64,000 bases of DNA, taken from an uncultured Christensenella sp. (lineage in GTDB: Bacteria > Bacillota > Clostridia > Christensenellales > Pumilibacteraceae). The notes beneath the pieces were generated by a model. The model saw only the letters and a list, made by a program, of their open reading frames with translations, was not told where the DNA came from and made no database searches. Positions within the stretch are counted from its first letter, which is position 1, and each line of letters opens with the position of its first letter. Shown here piece by piece: positions 42,590 through 49,619 of the stretch. The position numbers and the translations under genes are program-made. The stretch is taken from assembly GCA_910577435.1 (NCBI GenBank), contig CAJTLV010000004.1, positions 62,001 through 126,000 of the forward strand. Direction: 5' to 3'.

Positions 42590-42909
42590 CTTGGGAAATT
42601 ATTTTAACTGTGGTGTTCGCAATCTTGTCGATTGCGGGCATTTTGGTATCTTATTACTTTTATGTAAAGAATAAGATTACAAAAGCGATTGCAGATGAGG
42701 TGGATAGCGCCGAAATAGACGACGCAACAGGGCCGGCAAAAAAAGCGGAAGTTATCGCTCAACTGCAAAAACTCATACCTGCGGTATTAAAGCCATTTAT
42801 AACTTACAAGATGCTTGATGCGCTCGTTCAGACCGTGTTTGATGGCATTGAACGATATGCAAAGAAGCAGGTTGAGAAGAAGTCGGAGAAAAAGGATGCG
42901 GATAGTTAA
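42586..42909 (+). CDS. Putative holin (LLH-like)
   Basis: 107 residues with an N-terminal transmembrane helix (about 4-26, IILTVVFAILSIAGILVSYY), an amphipathic middle with LQKLIPAVLKPFITY, and a charged C-terminus with KKQVEKKSEKKD, resembling LLH-family phage holins. Position after tail fibres supports a lysis role. Confidence 0.65.
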   Translation: MTWEIILTVVFAILSIAGILVSYYFYVKNKITKAIADEVDSAEIDDATGPAKKAEVIAQLQKLIPAVLKPFITYKMLDALVQTVFDGIERYAKKQVEKKSEKKDADS

Positions 42910-43318
42910 GGGTATTCTTTTTTGGGCAATATCGCTTACGTGGGGCTTGCCTATGACGCTCATTGGAACAATTTGCGCGATTGCTCTCATTGTAACAGGA
43001 CATAAGCCGCAACGGTTTCACTACTTCATTTATTTTGAAGTGGGATCGGGCTGGGGCGGCTTTGAAGCGGGCGGCTTCTTTTTTGTGAATAGACATCCGT
43101 CTTTGCATATAAGACAGCACGAATCGGGACACGGATTACAGAACATAATGCTCGGTGTTCTTATGCCGTTTCTCGTAAGCATCCCGTCTATGATAAGGTA
43201 CTGGTATAGAGAACTGATTATCAGAAGCGGAAAGAAAAAGTACAGCGATTTACCCGATTACGACGCGATTTGGTTTGAAGGTTGGGCGACGCGGCTTGGA
43301 GAAAAGCACTTTAAGTAG
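42896..43318 (+). CDS. Membrane-associated HExxH putative metalloprotease
   Basis: 140 residues from the ATG at 42896, overlapping the holin-like gene. One or two N-terminal membrane helices (about 5-34), then QHESGHGLQ with HExxH at 75-79, a hydrophobic LMPFLVSIPSMIRYWY segment, and WFEGWATRLGE near the end, whose Glu could be the third zinc ligand. It occupies the slot where an endolysin is expected, and no classical endolysin was seen. A role in lysis or envelope processing is speculative. Confidence 0.55.
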   Translation: MRIVKGILFWAISLTWGLPMTLIGTICAIALIVTGHKPQRFHYFIYFEVGSGWGGFEAGGFFFVNRHPSLHIRQHESGHGLQNIMLGVLMPFLVSIPSMIRYWYRELIIRSGKKKYSDLPDYDAIWFEGWATRLGEKHFK

Positions 43319-43346
43319 CGCGAATGTTCAAGGCATTTATAGGTAC

Positions 43347-43385
43347 GACCCCGTTATGTGTAACAGCATAGCGGGGTCTTTTTTT
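43347..43385 (+). terminator. Terminator at the end of the late operon
   Basis: Stem GACCCCGTTATG / CATAGCGGGGTC (one wobble, 8-nt loop) followed by seven T. Its arms share GACC-GTTATG and CATAGC-GGTC with the terminator at 44060-44097, so the toxin-antitoxin cassette is bracketed by sibling terminators. Confidence 0.9.
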
Positions 43386-43434
43386 GTTTATTTGAGTTTT
43401 TGCAACATAAAAGATATTATTTTGCGCATAATGA

Positions 43435-43463
43435 TTGACAATTTGAATATAATATAGTAGAAT
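43435..43463 (+). promoter_or_regulatory. Toxin-antitoxin promoter
   Basis: TTGACA (43435-43440), 17 bp, TAGAAT (43458-43463), then GAAAG, as in the other phage promoters. No TTACAG palindrome is present, so it should be active in the lysogen and probably autoregulated by the antitoxin. Confidence 0.75.
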
Positions 43464-43498
43464 GAAAGCATAAAATAAACTATATGGAGGTATTTATT

Positions 43499-43771
43499 AT
43501 GGCTACTGCTAAAATCAATGTTTGCGTTGATGAAGGAACGAAGCAAGCGGTTGAGGTGCTTTTGGATGAAATGGGGTTAAGTATGACCGCAGCAATCAAT
43601 ATGTATCTCAAAAGAATATTGATGGAGCAGGGTATTCCCTTTGATGTAAGCGCGAGAACTCCTAACGCAACGACTATTGCGGCTATGGATGAGTTCGAGG
43701 AAATGAAGAAGAACCCCAGCGCATACAAGAGATACCCGAATTTCAAAGCCGCATTAAGCGAGGTGCTGTGA
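43499..43771 (+). CDS. RelB/DinJ-family antitoxin
   Basis: 90 residues from the ATG at 43499 (GGAGG, 10 bases upstream). KINVCVDEGTKQAVEVLLDE, MGLSMTAAINMYLKRIL and GIPFDV are the ribbon-helix-helix RelB/DinJ signature. It neutralises the adjacent YafQ-like toxin and represses the operon. Confidence 0.9.
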   Translation: MATAKINVCVDEGTKQAVEVLLDEMGLSMTAAINMYLKRILMEQGIPFDVSARTPNATTIAAMDEFEEMKKNPSAYKRYPNFKAALSEVL

Positions 43772-43772
43772 A

Positions 43773-44045
43773 ATGCTTGAAGTAATACTTTCTAATCAGT
43801 TCAAGCGCGATTTACGGCTTGCAGCAAAACGCGGTTACGATTTGGATTTGCTTGACGAGATCGTAAACAAACTTGCAAGTAAAGAAGAGTTGCCGGAAAA
43901 GAACAGAGACCACAATTTGACTGGCAAGTACGCAGGATTCCGCGAGTGTCATATTCAGCCGGATTGGTTGCTTGTTTACAGGACAGACGAAACGGCATTG
44001 ATACTGTTTCTTTCCAGAACGGGAACTCACGCGGATTTGTTCTAA
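43773..44045 (+). CDS. YafQ/RelE-family mRNA interferase toxin
   Basis: 90 residues, starting one base after the antitoxin stop. SNQFKRDLRLAAKRGYDLDL, then LPEKNRDHNLTGKYAGFREC, HIQPDWLLVYR and FLSRTGTHADLF match YafQ, including the catalytic HIxPDWLLIY and terminal THADLF. It cleaves ribosome-bound mRNA; in a prophage it favours retention or phage defence. Confidence 0.92.
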   Translation: MLEVILSNQFKRDLRLAAKRGYDLDLLDEIVNKLASKEELPEKNRDHNLTGKYAGFRECHIQPDWLLVYRTDETALILFLSRTGTHADLF

Positions 44046-44059
44046 ACGCAAAGAAAATT

Positions 44060-44097
44060 GACCTTGTTATGAGTAATTCATAGCAAGGTCTTTTTTT
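44060..44097 (+). terminator. Terminator after the toxin gene
   Basis: Stem GACCTTGTTATG / CATAGCAAGGTC with a 7-nt loop and seven T. Closely similar to the terminator before the cassette (43347-43385). Confidence 0.9.
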
Positions 44098-44220
44098 ATG
44101 CCGTAAAACCAAAAAAATAAGCGCTCACGGCTATATGACGCAATCAAAAAATGAAGTTCTTATAAACTATCGGCAAGAGAATAAAAAGGCATACAATCGA
44201 AACCAGAAGTCTATACGCAA

Positions 44221-44290
44221 TATACTTTCCTATACTATCTATGATTTCCTATTCTTTCCTATACTTTGTGTACTTTCGTGGCAGAAATAA
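44221..44290. repeat. Iteron-like TTTCCTAT repeats, copy 2
   Basis: TTTCCTAT occurs three times within 35 bp (near 44226, 44244, 44254), with ACTTTGTGTACTTTCG after. This matches the reverse complement of 21211-21272. The gene-free stretch 44098-44357 otherwise holds nothing recognisable. Same candidate roles as copy 1. Confidence 0.6.
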
Positions 44291-44357
44291 AGAAATATCG
44301 TTTTTATCGAAACGAAAATAACGCGAAATGTGTTTTTCTGTGCCAGAAATATGCTTG

Positions 44358-44454
44358 AATACACAGTAATAAAAATTTTCAAAAAATATTTGCAAAATAC
44401 ATAAATTCCGTTTGACAATTACAGTTCTGTAAGTTAGAATGAAAGTACAAAATA
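44358..44454 (+). repeat. 97-bp promoter repeat, copy 1
   Basis: 83 bp (44358-44440) are identical to 54595-54677, and the next 14 bases differ at one position. The repeat covers an AT-rich upstream part, the operator promoter and the start of the transcript. This is either a recent duplication or gene conversion that keeps two operons under the same control. Confidence 0.9.
44412..44440 (+). promoter_or_regulatory. Operator promoter of accessory operon 1
   Basis: TTGACA (44412-44417), 17 bp, TAGAAT (44435-44440), with the palindrome TTACAGTTCTGTAA at 44419-44432. Identical to the early promoter from the -35 through the -10. It drives the 44491-49422 gene run, including the second DGR target. 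Confidence 0.85.
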
Positions 44455-44490
44455 CATATTACATATCGGCAAGACCGAAAAGGAGTTTCA

Positions 44491-44847
44491 ATGAAAGCAT
44501 TACCCATCGAAGTTTATGTTACGAAAAGGCAAAGAGATTGCGATTGCACGAACGGCGGCATCAGCAGCAAGTATGAAGAATTGTTGTTAGTATGCGATGA
44601 AGGTTATGTAACAATCGACGAAGAGAACCTGCCTGAAAATTTGGTAAAGATCAGCGAAAGCCATTGCGGGTTCTCGACCTACAAGTTTATAGAGCCGGTT
44701 GCAAGACCGCAGCATCTTGGTTGGATGTTCGGCGGGAATCTCGCTTACAGCAGCGATAGCAGATATAGCAGAATGGCGGAACAGCCGCTGCCCATTCACG
44801 ACAGACAGGAAACGCAGGAAATGTACGACCTGCTCACGAGTGATTAA
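44491..44847 (+). CDS. Accessory protein, unknown
   Basis: 118 residues, first gene of accessory operon 1, SD AAGGAG. It contains QRDCDCTNGGISSKYEELLL and a HLGWMFGGNLAYSSDSRYSR stretch. Soluble, no recognised domain. Confidence 0.65.
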   Translation: MKALPIEVYVTKRQRDCDCTNGGISSKYEELLLVCDEGYVTIDEENLPENLVKISESHCGFSTYKFIEPVARPQHLGWMFGGNLAYSSDSRYSRMAEQPLPIHDRQETQEMYDLLTSD

Positions 44848-44858
44848 CGGAGGTAAGT

Positions 44859-45026
44859 ATGAAGAAGTTTCTTTGCGGGTTCTACTGTGAGCCTTTAAGA
44901 TGGACGGTAAGAGCAAGCTCGGAACAGAACGCGGCGGAAAAGTTTGCGAAGATGATTAAGCGTAAGCGGTTGCAGTCGGTAAGCGGCACGAAAGAATTTG
45001 TAGTGTTTGAAGCGACGGGGTATTGA
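44859..45026 (+). CDS. Small accessory protein, unknown
   Basis: 55 residues with SD GGAGG. It begins MKKFLCGFYCEPLRWTVRAS and continues with a basic helix (AKMIKRKRLQ). Too short for most gene finders, but the ribosome site and spacing to its neighbours are good. Function unknown. Confidence 0.5.
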   Translation: MKKFLCGFYCEPLRWTVRASSEQNAAEKFAKMIKRKRLQSVSGTKEFVVFEATGY

Positions 45027-45027
45027 T

Positions 45028-45210
45028 ATGAAAAGACCTATTGAACAGTACATAAAAGCGGCGAACGAAGACGGCGCACAGAAAGTCATTGACGAGTTGC
45101 GCGAACGGGCGTTGCAAGTAAATCCGAATATGACCGAAAAGCAATGGCAGTTCCTAAAATGCTTTGTGCTTGCCAGCGCGATTGCGAAAGCAGAAGGAGT
45201 AATTGAATGA
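45028..45210 (+). CDS. Small accessory protein, unknown
   Basis: 60 residues from the ATG at 45028, one base after the preceding stop. Helical (KRPIEQYIKAANEDGAQKVI) with a small C-terminal helix. It overlaps the next gene by ATGA. Function unknown. Confidence 0.5.
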   Translation: MKRPIEQYIKAANEDGAQKVIDELRERALQVNPNMTEKQWQFLKCFVLASAIAKAEGVIE

Positions 45211-45398
45211 AAAAATATGTGTATGGTATGAGGTTGCGCGGGTTCTCTCTCGGATGTCAACCGATGGACGGCTTTATCGAGCGGCGCGATAGCCTTACGG
45301 AAAACTTTTATGACGTGATAGTTTATTCGCGGTTGCTGACGGAGAAGGAATTGAAAGACTACGATTTGACGTTTATCGGAATGGAGGAAATGCAATGA
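45207..45398 (+). CDS. Small accessory protein, unknown
   Basis: 63 residues, coupled by ATGA to genes on both sides. Contains RDSLTENFYDVIVYSRLLTE. Function unknown. Confidence 0.5.
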   Translation: MKKYVYGMRLRGFSLGCQPMDGFIERRDSLTENFYDVIVYSRLLTEKELKDYDLTFIGMEEMQ

Positions 45399-45721
45399 GC
45401 ATCGAAGAAGTAGTAGGTTTAGCAAATAAGTACATAGCGGAAGGAAGTAGCGTAGAGTTACACGCAACAATTTTTCACAGTTTGGTTCTGCGTGTTTTTC
45501 GCGGCAGTCAATATCTCGGCGGGTATTGGGAGAATGTTGCGAAGACGGAGAACGACAAGTTTTTTGGAACGATAAAGAGTCGAAAGTACAAATGCAATCG
45601 GAAGTTCGTAGTAACAGACGATTGGAATATCGACTTAACTCCTTGCAACGGCGAGTGCATTGCGGAAACCCGTCCGGGAAATTTCGTAGACTACACGAAA
45701 ATTTGCAATTTGAGGGATTGA
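45395..45721 (+). CDS. Accessory protein, unknown
   Basis: 108 residues, start overlapping the previous stop. Basic middle part (FFGTIKSRKYKCNRKFVVTD) with several cysteines. Function unknown. Confidence 0.5.
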   Translation: MSIEEVVGLANKYIAEGSSVELHATIFHSLVLRVFRGSQYLGGYWENVAKTENDKFFGTIKSRKYKCNRKFVVTDDWNIDLTPCNGECIAETRPGNFVDYTKICNLRD

Positions 45722-45723
45722 AG

Positions 45724-46353
45724 ATGAAAGTATTATACAGGTATGAAGACGGCTGGCACAAGTTCAGGACGGAAGACAAGGCTATCGGCTACGAGTGCGC
45801 GGTTGACAGTTTCAATGAAGCCGCTGCAAAGCTGAAAAGCAGATACGAGCTGGGCGAGGTTCAGATTATAGAAGAAGCGACGGGTAAAGAAATTCCGTTC
45901 TCGAAAGTTATCCGAAGGGTAGACATCGAAAAGATAGACTGTCAGCATTCCGCGTGGTTCGACGGTTACAGATACGACGCGAAGGTTAAAACGAGCGTTG
46001 ATGGCGGGAAGACGTTTTGGTATTGCGGTATCGGGAAAGAGTGTAAGACACTCAAAGAAGCGCGTGAGTATAAGGCGGCAATCGAGCATACGGAAAAAGA
46101 CAGCAACATCCGTTACAGAGTTACGGAAGACCTGCAGAGCGGCGAGTTCGGAATGTACCGCGATTATACGGTTGAGCAATGGCGAAATCAAGCAATCGAA
46201 TGGGCGACGATGGACGATAACGACGGGCTTGTAGAAACGCTTTGCCGGCTCGAACAGCACGAAGTAATGACCTACATTGCGGAGTTATGGGGATTGAAGT
46301 TCCGTAAGGTACGCAAAGACAAAAAGAAATTGGAGGGCATCGAAGATGTGTAA
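45724..46353 (+). CDS. Accessory protein, unknown
   Basis: 209 residues from the ATG at 45724, right after the previous stop; a longer in-frame ORF upstream only shadows the neighbour. Two halves are visible: a beta-rich N-terminal part (LYRYEDGWHKFRTEDKAIGY) and a helical C-terminus with VEQWRNQAIEWATMDDNDGL. No domain recognised. Confidence 0.55.
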   Translation: MKVLYRYEDGWHKFRTEDKAIGYECAVDSFNEAAAKLKSRYELGEVQIIEEATGKEIPFSKVIRRVDIEKIDCQHSAWFDGYRYDAKVKTSVDGGKTFWYCGIGKECKTLKEAREYKAAIEHTEKDSNIRYRVTEDLQSGEFGMYRDYTVEQWRNQAIEWATMDDNDGLVETLCRLEQHEVMTYIAELWGLKFRKVRKDKKKLEGIEDV

Positions 46354-46561
46354 TTGGAAGCAATCAAGAGGTGTAGGCTGGGAAATCAGAAAGGACGGAG
46401 GAATGACCGTTACCGTTGATAGTCCGTCAACCTTGTTCAATATGGTCTGGCAGATGACAGATCAGGAAACTGCAATCGAAGTAGACGGATGGGCGGAGCT
46501 TGCGACGGTTGGAGAAGTCTACGAAACGAGAGACATCGTAATAGAGGTGGTGGAATTATGA
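46346..46561 (+). CDS. Small accessory protein, unknown
   Basis: 71 residues, overlapping both neighbours. Beta-rich, acidic; GGMTVTVDSPSTLFNMVWQM is its most distinctive part. Function unknown. Confidence 0.5.
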   Translation: MCNWKQSRGVGWEIRKDGGMTVTVDSPSTLFNMVWQMTDQETAIEVDGWAELATVGEVYETRDIVIEVVEL

Positions 46562-46773
46562 AGCGTGAGTGCGTCGAGATTTGTCCGCATTGCGAGCAAG
46601 AAATAACAAAGAAGTGGGACGTGGAGAAAAACGGATACCAGATTACCTGCCCGAACTGCGGGAAGAAGATTATGCTTTGCGACGAGTGCTTACATAGCGA
46701 AGATAATGAAGGTATGCGGTGTGATTGGTCGGAAGATCTCGGATGTTTCAGAAAGCCGAAGGAGACGAAATGA
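46558..46773 (+). CDS. Small zinc-ribbon protein
   Basis: 71 residues from the ATG at 46558 (ATGA overlap). Three Cys pairs are visible: ICPHCEQEI, TCPNCGKKI, LCDECLHS, followed by CDWSEDLGCF. It likely binds one or two zincs. Similar small ribbons are frequent in phage accessory operons; the target is unknown. Confidence 0.6.
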   Translation: MKRECVEICPHCEQEITKKWDVEKNGYQITCPNCGKKIMLCDECLHSEDNEGMRCDWSEDLGCFRKPKETK

Positions 46774-46964
46774 TTTACTTAAACTACTGGACCCCGAAGG
46801 GGCATTGTAAACGTAAGAAGTTCAAGACGGTAGAAGAAGCAAGAAAGTTCGGCGTGAAGTTGCGGAAAAAGGAAGGGTATATCGTTATGAAATACGGTTG
46901 CATACACGCCTACAAGCCGAACGGAGAAGCAACGACAATAGTTCAATACGATTTGTTTGAGTAG
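46770..46964 (+). CDS. Small basic accessory protein, unknown
   Basis: 64 residues from the ATG at 46770 (ATGA overlap). Begins MIYLNYWTPKGHCKRKKFKT, very Lys-rich in the first half. Possible nucleic-acid binding; function unknown. Confidence 0.5.
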   Translation: MIYLNYWTPKGHCKRKKFKTVEEARKFGVKLRKKEGYIVMKYGCIHAYKPNGEATTIVQYDLFE

Positions 46965-46971
46965 GTGGATT

Positions 46972-47154
46972 ATGAGCGCAGAGCAATGGAAAGAGGGCGG
47001 TAATTGCGACAAATGCCGTAGGAAAGCATATTGCACAAAGACCTGCACAGCAAAGAAGAGAAAGGCGAAAGCAATCGAACGTGCTGTTGGAGATGCGATT
47101 TTAAGAAGTATTTGCCCGCAGCTCGCGGATAAAGCAGATAAATTTAGATATTAA
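46972..47154 (+). CDS. Small Cys-rich accessory protein
   Basis: 60 residues from the ATG at 46972. A knuckle NCDKCRRKAYCTKTCTAKKR precedes a helix. Probably metal-binding; function unknown. Confidence 0.5.
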   Translation: MSAEQWKEGGNCDKCRRKAYCTKTCTAKKRKAKAIERAVGDAILRSICPQLADKADKFRY

Positions 47155-47165
47155 CGGAGGTCTCA

Positions 47166-47426
47166 ATGTTAAACAAAGAACAGTTGGCTTTGACTATGGA
47201 AATAGTCAATAGATCGGAGAAACTTGGGCTGATGCAGGGCGACAAGTTGACGGCGCTCATCGACTTGGAGAAAGCGACGGAACGCTTCAATCTGCGGCTT
47301 GCAGATATGCTGAACGCGGACGACTTCAATTTCTCCCACGATTTCGTTCAAATCCAGAACGACATCAACAGGGCAACGGGCGAGTTCAGCGGAAGGTTCT
47401 TGCCGCGATTTACGGGGGTTAAGTGA
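47166..47426 (+). CDS. Small helical accessory protein, unknown
   Basis: 86 residues with SD GGAGG. Entirely helical, with LTALIDLEKATERFNLRLAD. The stop overlaps the next start (TGATG). Function unknown. Confidence 0.55.
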   Translation: MLNKEQLALTMEIVNRSEKLGLMQGDKLTALIDLEKATERFNLRLADMLNADDFNFSHDFVQIQNDINRATGEFSGRFLPRFTGVK

Positions 47427-47719
47427 TGTTCAGCGATAAGCGGTATGCGCCGATTGCGGCGGAATTGAAAGGCGTTGCAGAGCGGCTCGGAATGGAAGTC
47501 CACGAAGTTGAAGAGTCGATTTACCGCAAGGTTGAAGAGCGGTATCATCTTGAGGATATAAAAACGTGGTACGAAAACGAAACTGGAAAGAACTGTTCGG
47601 CAAAAATGGCAAAAGCAATATTAACCGAATTTGAAGACGGCGAAGACTGTGGGTTGGATTTTTGGACGAACATCGAGAACGCCTACAAGCGATTAGAGGA
47701 GAAACGTAATGAAACTTGA
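47426..47719 (+). CDS. Accessory protein, unknown
   Basis: 97 residues from the ATG at 47426. Helical, acidic, with VEESIYRKVEERYHLEDIKT. Overlaps the next gene by 11 bases. Function unknown. Confidence 0.5.
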   Translation: MFSDKRYAPIAAELKGVAERLGMEVHEVEESIYRKVEERYHLEDIKTWYENETGKNCSAKMAKAILTEFEDGEDCGLDFWTNIENAYKRLEEKRNET

Positions 47720-48080
47720 ATGGAACAACAAAGATGCGAACATCGGATTTTACGAGCTGGAATTAGAGCTTGAAGACGGAACTAAAAGGGAGATAGTCGT
47801 ATGGGACAATACCTGCGAATATCAAAAGCGTGAAAACGAGAAAGATCCAGCCCACGCAAGGTACAATCCCAGCGGGTTCAGAGTAAACTACTGTCACGGG
47901 TATTCGATGGAAGAATTTTTCGACGATACCCACACACTTGAAGAAGTAAAGATATGGGCTGAAAATTTCCTGCTTGATAATCTCATAGAAGGTTACAAGG
48001 ATATGCTTGCAAATCTCGAAACAGCCAGACGGCAAGCGGAATGGGCGGCGGCGTACAAAGAAGCAAGAGATAAGAGGTAA
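47709..48080 (+). CDS. Accessory protein, unknown
   Basis: 123 residues. Beta-rich first half (IGFYELELELEDGTKREIVV) and helical C-terminus (NLETARRQAEWAAAYKEARD). Function unknown. Confidence 0.5.
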   Translation: MKLEWNNKDANIGFYELELELEDGTKREIVVWDNTCEYQKRENEKDPAHARYNPSGFRVNYCHGYSMEEFFDDTHTLEEVKIWAENFLLDNLIEGYKDMLANLETARRQAEWAAAYKEARDKR

Positions 48081-48085
48081 CGTAT

Positions 48086-48523
48086 ATGAACAGTTATACG
48101 GAATTAAGAAACAGACAGCAGGAAGAGTTTAATGCCTTTCCGCTCGGCGCGGCGTTCAGTAATGCACAGTTCGACGAAATGATGCGGAAGTGGGGGCTTG
48201 AGCCTACGGACACAGATAAGATTTATCGGTTGCCGGGTGGGGTGTTCCTTCGCAAGTCGGATTCGCCAGCGTTTGATGAAATGGTAGAAAGACAGAGCAG
48301 GGAGCGCGAGCAGGCGATGGCGGCCGACAAGACGGGGCTGGGTTACATCAAAGATATGTTTGCGGCGGAACTTGCAAACAACGAGTTCGGGTACACGTAT
48401 GAGCTGGACGAAACGCTTGACGCTCTCGGTCTTACGCTTGACAAAGTAAAAGCAGATAAGCGATTGCGTAAAGGGCTGAATAAGGCTCTGAAAAAATACT
48501 ACGACTTTAAGTACGAAATTTAA
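48086..48523 (+). CDS. Accessory protein directly upstream of the second DGR target, unknown
   Basis: 145 residues, helical. Begins NSYTELRNRQQEEFNAFPLG. The C-terminal part (LDKVKADKRLRKGLNKALKK) is basic. It may be co-made with the diversified protein that starts 17 bases later. Function unknown. Confidence 0.5.
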   Translation: MNSYTELRNRQQEEFNAFPLGAAFSNAQFDEMMRKWGLEPTDTDKIYRLPGGVFLRKSDSPAFDEMVERQSREREQAMAADKTGLGYIKDMFAAELANNEFGYTYELDETLDALGLTLDKVKADKRLRKGLNKALKKYYDFKYEI

Positions 48524-48540
48524 TCAGGAGGTTTATAAAA

Positions 48541-49422
48541 ATGAACAACGACAAAGTGTACGACAAGGCGGAAGAAATGGCAGAAAAGGTGCTATGCACG
48601 GGAGACAAGTGCGTATGCCCGAAAATCAAAGAAGCGGGGTTGTGTAGCGGCTGTGATGTTTTTATGGCGTTACGCGATTACTACGCGGAAGAAGAAATCA
48701 AGTCGTTCGCATTGAGCGACTGGCAGGAAATCAAAGAAATTCTTGACAGCGGCAAGGCGAAAGAAGTCTTTGAAGTCGGAGACGAGCGCGAAGAAACGCT
48801 TATCACGGGAGAGAAGATTACGCTTGTTCTTCTCGGTTTCGGGCAGGACGAAAAGGTAAGCGGCGGAAAGGTCAATATGACAATCGGGTTGAAGAACCTG
48901 ATGGACGGCGATTTTGAAATGAATCTTACGCACACAAACGAAGGCGGCTGGGAAAAGAGCCGTATGCGCACGGTTTATATGGAAAGAGTTTTCAAATTGC
49001 TTCCCGAAGAACTGCGCAACATCATCGTTCCGGTAAAGAAAAGCACGTCCGCAGGCGGCGGCTCTACGGATATTACGGTAAGCGAAGATAAATTGTTCTT
49101 ATTCTCGCTTGCAGAGATTTATTCGCAGCGCGGCATCTCGAAATCCGATAACAGCAATATTTCCGGCAATGCCGACACGTATCAGGAAGAAGGGACACAG
49201 TACGAGTATTTCAAAGAACTGCTCGGAGATGCAGACCCTTACGACGACAACGAAGAAATAATTAAGCGCAAGGCGAACGGCGGCGGCTCTACGTACGTCT
49301 GGTGGCTTCGTTCCCCGTACGTCGGTGATACCACCGGCTTCCGCCTTGTCACCAGCGATGGCTACGTCAGCGACAGCTATGCTGGCAACACCTACGGCGT
49401 GTGCTTCGGCTTTTGCGTGTAA
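48541..49422 (+). CDS. Second DGR-diversified protein (target 2), no tail-fibre domain
   Basis: 293 residues, SD AGGAGG. Residues ~62-293 are a DUF6273-type domain clearly homologous to the fibre C-terminus (WQEIKEILDSGKA, GEKITLVLLGFGQDEKVSGG, EEGTQYEYFKELLGDA). VR2 encodes residues 248-293 (WWLRSPYV ... GVCFGFCV). In place of fibre repeats, the N-terminus has a short helical part with five cysteines (19, 24, 26, 35, 38). No signal peptide or membrane helix is visible, so it looks cytoplasmic or tethered to a partner. It sits in a repressor-controlled accessory operon, away from the virion genes. Role unknown. Confidence 0.88.
   Translation: MNNDKVYDKAEEMAEKVLCTGDKCVCPKIKEAGLCSGCDVFMALRDYYAEEEIKSFALSDWQEIKEILDSGKAKEVFEVGDEREETLITGEKITLVLLGFGQDEKVSGGKVNMTIGLKNLMDGDFEMNLTHTNEGGWEKSRMRTVYMERVFKLLPEELRNIIVPVKKSTSAGGGSTDITVSEDKLFLFSLAEIYSQRGISKSDNSNISGNADTYQEEGTQYEYFKELLGDADPYDDNEEIIKRKANGGGSTYVWWLRSPYVGDTTGFRLVTSDGYVSDSYAGNTYGVCFGFCV
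49282..49420 (+). repeat. DGR variable repeat VR2
   Basis: Against the TR (40606-40738 to 49284-49416, no gaps) VR2 has 15 differences, all at TR adenines, including changes to C. It differs from VR1 at many of the same codons, so the two repeats were diversified independently. The GC-rich 3' end is identical to TR and VR1. VR1 and VR2 share GTGTAATC after the conserved TGC where the TR has ATATTGTA. Confidence 0.95.
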
Positions 49423-49432
49423 TCTCAACTCT

Positions 49433-49466
49433 GAATACTGCCCGCCTTGTATGGCGGGCGGTATTC
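49433..49466 (+). other. Hairpin downstream of VR2
   Basis: A 14-bp stem (GAATACTGCCCGCC with GGCGGGCGGTATTC, one wobble) and loop TTGTAT, starting 10 nt after the stop. No T-tract. Same placement and loop size as the VR1 hairpin, though the stem sequence is different. Confidence 0.8.
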
Positions 49467-49536
49467 TTATACATAGTGTTCAGTAAATATTTTCGTTTAT
49501 TCAAGAAAAAATTTTTGAAAAATACACGATTTTAGT

Positions 49537-49565
49537 TTGACTATTACAGAACGGTAAGTTAGAAT
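49537..49565 (+). promoter_or_regulatory. Operator-variant promoter of accessory operon 2
   Basis: TTGACT (49537-49542), 17 bp, TAGAAT (49560-49565). The spacer palindrome is degenerate: TTACAG-AA-CGGTAA (49544-49557), one mismatch in the right half and a changed centre. Repression may be weaker than at the perfect sites. Confidence 0.75.
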
Positions 49566-49619
49566 GATGATACAGAACAAAACTTACACAAATAAGAGTT
49601 TTGTCAAAGGAGAAACGCT

